From the NCBI GenBank assembly GCA_010030955.1, contig RHBP01000073.1, positions 1 through 8,268 on the forward strand: a stretch of 8,268 bases of DNA. The letters are read 5' to 3'. This document shows positions 7,066 to 8,268 of this stretch, piece by piece. The number at the start of each line of letters is the position of its first letter. The first letter of the stretch is position 1. The translations under genes were made by a program, and so were the position numbers. Under the pieces are notes generated by a model that ran no database searches, had not been told where the DNA came from, and saw only the letters and a list, made by a program, of their open reading frames with translations. The stretch comes from Synechococcaceae bacterium WBB_10_009. Its GTDB lineage: Bacteria > Cyanobacteriota > Cyanobacteriia > PCC-6307 > Cyanobiaceae.

Positions 7066-8192
7066 TCCCCCGCTTCTTCCGGCCCAGCCCCCCCGAAGCG
7101 CCCCCAGCGGAACGCCTCCAGCAGGCTCCGCTGGGGGCCTTCCACGGTTTGGGCGATGGCCCCATCCAGCAACTGCGCGGTGATGGCCGCCAGCAGCACC
7201 CCGTTGCGGTGGTGCCCGCAGGCCAGCCACAGGCCCTCCAGCGATGAGGCCCCCAGCAGCGGTCCCTCATCGGGTGTGCAGGGGCGAAAGCCCCACCAGC
7301 GCTCCATCGGGGGCCACTGACTCGCCTCCGGCAGCAGCGCTGCGATGCCCGCCTGCAGCTGCCGCTGGCCGTCGGGGGTGAGCCCCTCGCGGAACCCCGC
7401 CTCCCGTTCACTGGTGGCCCCCACCACCAACAGGCCGTCTTCCCGCGGCACCAGGTAGGTGCCGGGTCCGAAGATCACCCGGCGTAGGGCCTCTCGCGGC
7501 CCCTGCAGCGACAGCATCTGCCCCTTCACCGGATGGATGGGCAACTCCGGCAGCAGCTGGCTGCTCCAGGCGCCGCAGCAGAGCACGGCCTGCTCTGCGC
7601 TGCGGTCCTCCAGTTCGCCCTCGGCGTTGCGCAGCTGCACCCCCTCCAGCCGGCTTCCCTGGCGCTGCAGGCCCAGCACCTCCACCCCCTCTTGAAAGCG
7701 CACCCCCAGCCCGGCGCAGGCCCGCTCCAGGGCGCGCATCAGCCGGCGGCGGTTGTCGATCTGGCCGTCCTGCTCAAACAGCAGCCCCGCCCGCCAGCGG
7801 GGGCCGATGCCCGGCACCTCCCGCTCCAGGCCATCGCGTTCCAGCGCTTGCCCCCACGCTGCCGTGGGGTAGGCGTCGCGCTCGGTCGCCGTGGCGAACG
7901 GCACCACGATGCCGCAGGGCCGCAGGCCGCAGGCCAGGCCGCTGTCGGCCTCGATCTGCTCCACCCAGGCGGGAATGCGCTCCAGGCTGGCCTGCCCCAG
8001 CTGCAGCAGCGCCCCGCTCAGGCCCTCTGCGTGGGGGGCGAGCATGCCGGCCGCCACGAAGCCCGCCGCCTCACTGCGCCGCCGGCTGAGCACCTCCACC
8101 GGGCGGCCGCGGCGCGCCAGTTGGTGGGCGATGGCCAGCCCCATCAGGCCGCCGCCGAGGATCAGCACCGGTGGGCCTGGGGCCGCAGCCAT
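7041..8192 (-). CDS. thiO: glycine oxidase ThiO, FAD-dependent
   Basis: ThiO oxidises glycine to iminoacetate (dehydroglycine), the C-N unit used by ThiG to build the thiamin thiazole ring. The product has 383 residues from ATG 8192. A Rossmann FAD-binding motif GGGLMG (13-18) in LILGGGLMGLAIAHQLARRG opens the DAO-type fold. AAGFVAAGMLAPHAEG (42-57) is the conserved flavin-proximal segment. HPVKGQML (220-227) and the C-terminal GFRPCTPDEGPLLG (301-314) with GHHRNG (326-331) are typical of the ThiO/DadA-like family. It is a stand-alone protein rather than a ThiO-ThiG fusion, with no thiG beside it here. Another D-amino-acid or sarcosine-type oxidase is possible, but the length and motifs favour ThiO. 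The last roughly 15 residues are a non-conserved tail, and their final codons overlap antisense to the ndk 3' end. No Shine-Dalgarno sequence is seen before the ATG. Confidence 0.88.
   Translation of the reverse strand: MAAAPGPPVLILGGGLMGLAIAHQLARRGRPVEVLSRRRSEAAGFVAAGMLAPHAEGLSGALLQLGQASLERIPAWVEQIEADSGLACGLRPCGIVVPFATATERDAYPTAAWGQALERDGLEREVPGIGPRWRAGLLFEQDGQIDNRRRLMRALERACAGLGVRFQEGVEVLGLQRQGSRLEGVQLRNAEGELEDRSAEQAVLCCGAWSSQLLPELPIHPVKGQMLSLQGPREALRRVIFGPGTYLVPREDGLLVVGATSEREAGFREGLTPDGQRQLQAGIAALLPEASQWPPMERWWGFRPCTPDEGPLLGASSLEGLWLACGHHRNGVLLAAITAQLLDGAIAQTVEGPQRSLLEAFRWGRFGGAGPEEAGDQPSVRQV
7100..7138 (+). terminator. strong terminator-like hairpin downstream of ndk, inside thiO codons
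   Basis: GCCCCCAGCGGA (7100-7111) is a perfect inverted repeat of TCCGCTGGGGGC (7127-7138). GCCT (7114-7117) also pairs with AGGC (7123-7126), leaving a 2-nt bulge and a 5-nt loop: 16 paired positions in all. It begins 35 nt after the ndk stop and lies in thiO codons for about residues 351-364. No T-run follows on the plus strand (the next bases are CTTCCACGG), so it could end ndk transcription or block 3' exonuclease rather than act as a classical terminator. Confidence 0.5.
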
Positions 8193-8268
8193 GGGGTCAG
8201 TGGGGGCGTCGCTGCCTCAGTGTTTCAGCTGGGGGGCCCAGACGGCCGGGGCCCTTTCCATAGGATCA
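8193..8268. promoter_or_regulatory. thiO upstream region, possibly shared with a gene beyond the window
   Basis: These 76 bp contain no gene. Two GGGCCC palindromes (8234-8239 and 8249-8254) can pair with each other across a 9-nt spacer, with TTT following on plus. At the edge, AGGA (8262-8265) could be a ribosome binding site for a plus-strand gene starting just outside, and TAGGAT (8261-8266) alternatively a weak -10. No convincing minus-strand promoter for thiO and no TPP riboswitch (thi box) is visible in what is shown. Confidence 0.3.

Noticed and set aside
6118..7230. Minus-strand open frame (370 codons) spanning ndk and the 5' part of speA
   Set aside because: It crosses two well-supported genes in other frames, and its translation is Gly/Ala/Arg-rich and motif-free.
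1..8268. tRNA/rRNA genes, CRISPR repeats, insertion sequences, toxin-antitoxin or defence genes
   Set aside because: No tRNA-like cloverleaf, regular direct repeats, transposase motifs or terminal inverted repeats were found. All space is taken by housekeeping genes.

Overview
The window looks like chromosomal housekeeping DNA from a high-GC unicellular picocyanobacterium of the Cyanobium / marine-brackish Synechococcus group. This is inferred from three things: very close agreement of AlaRS, arginine decarboxylase, Ndk and ThiO with what I remember of that group, the alaS-speA-ndk-thiO gene neighbourhood, and strong G/C bias at third codon positions. I read the sequence for the cyanobacterial HIP1 octamer GCGATCGC and found no exact copy, which fits that clade better than HIP1-rich freshwater cyanobacteria.

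Layout. Positions 1-1415 (minus) hold the N-terminal third to half of a large SNF2-family helicase whose C-terminus lies outside the window. Immediately upstream of it on the same strand (1434-1883) is a small hydrophobic membrane protein, so the two probably form an operon. Divergent from that pair is alaS (1925-4594, plus), separated by only about 41 bp. alaS converges on speA (4614-6551, minus) with a 19-bp gap. A possible hairpin there pairs the two stop codons. speA is divergent from ndk (6604-7065, plus) across about 52 bp. ndk converges on and overlaps by 25 bp the 3' end of thiO (7041-8192, minus). The last 76 bp hold the thiO upstream region.

Function. The genes do not form one pathway. 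alaS serves translation, speA makes agmatine for polyamines, ndk balances nucleoside triphosphates, and thiO supplies the glycine-derived imine for the thiamin thiazole ring. The helicase and membrane protein have no assigned pathway. Packing is very tight. There is no gene-free stretch longer than 76 bp, and regulatory signals must overlap coding sequence.

I see no mobile element, CRISPR array, RNA gene or new multi-gene system. The points worth a second look are the start of ndk (no ATG, with CTG at the conserved N-terminus), a strong hairpin downstream of ndk lying inside antisense thiO codons, the stop-codon hairpin between alaS and speA, and the unexplained membrane protein beside the helicase.
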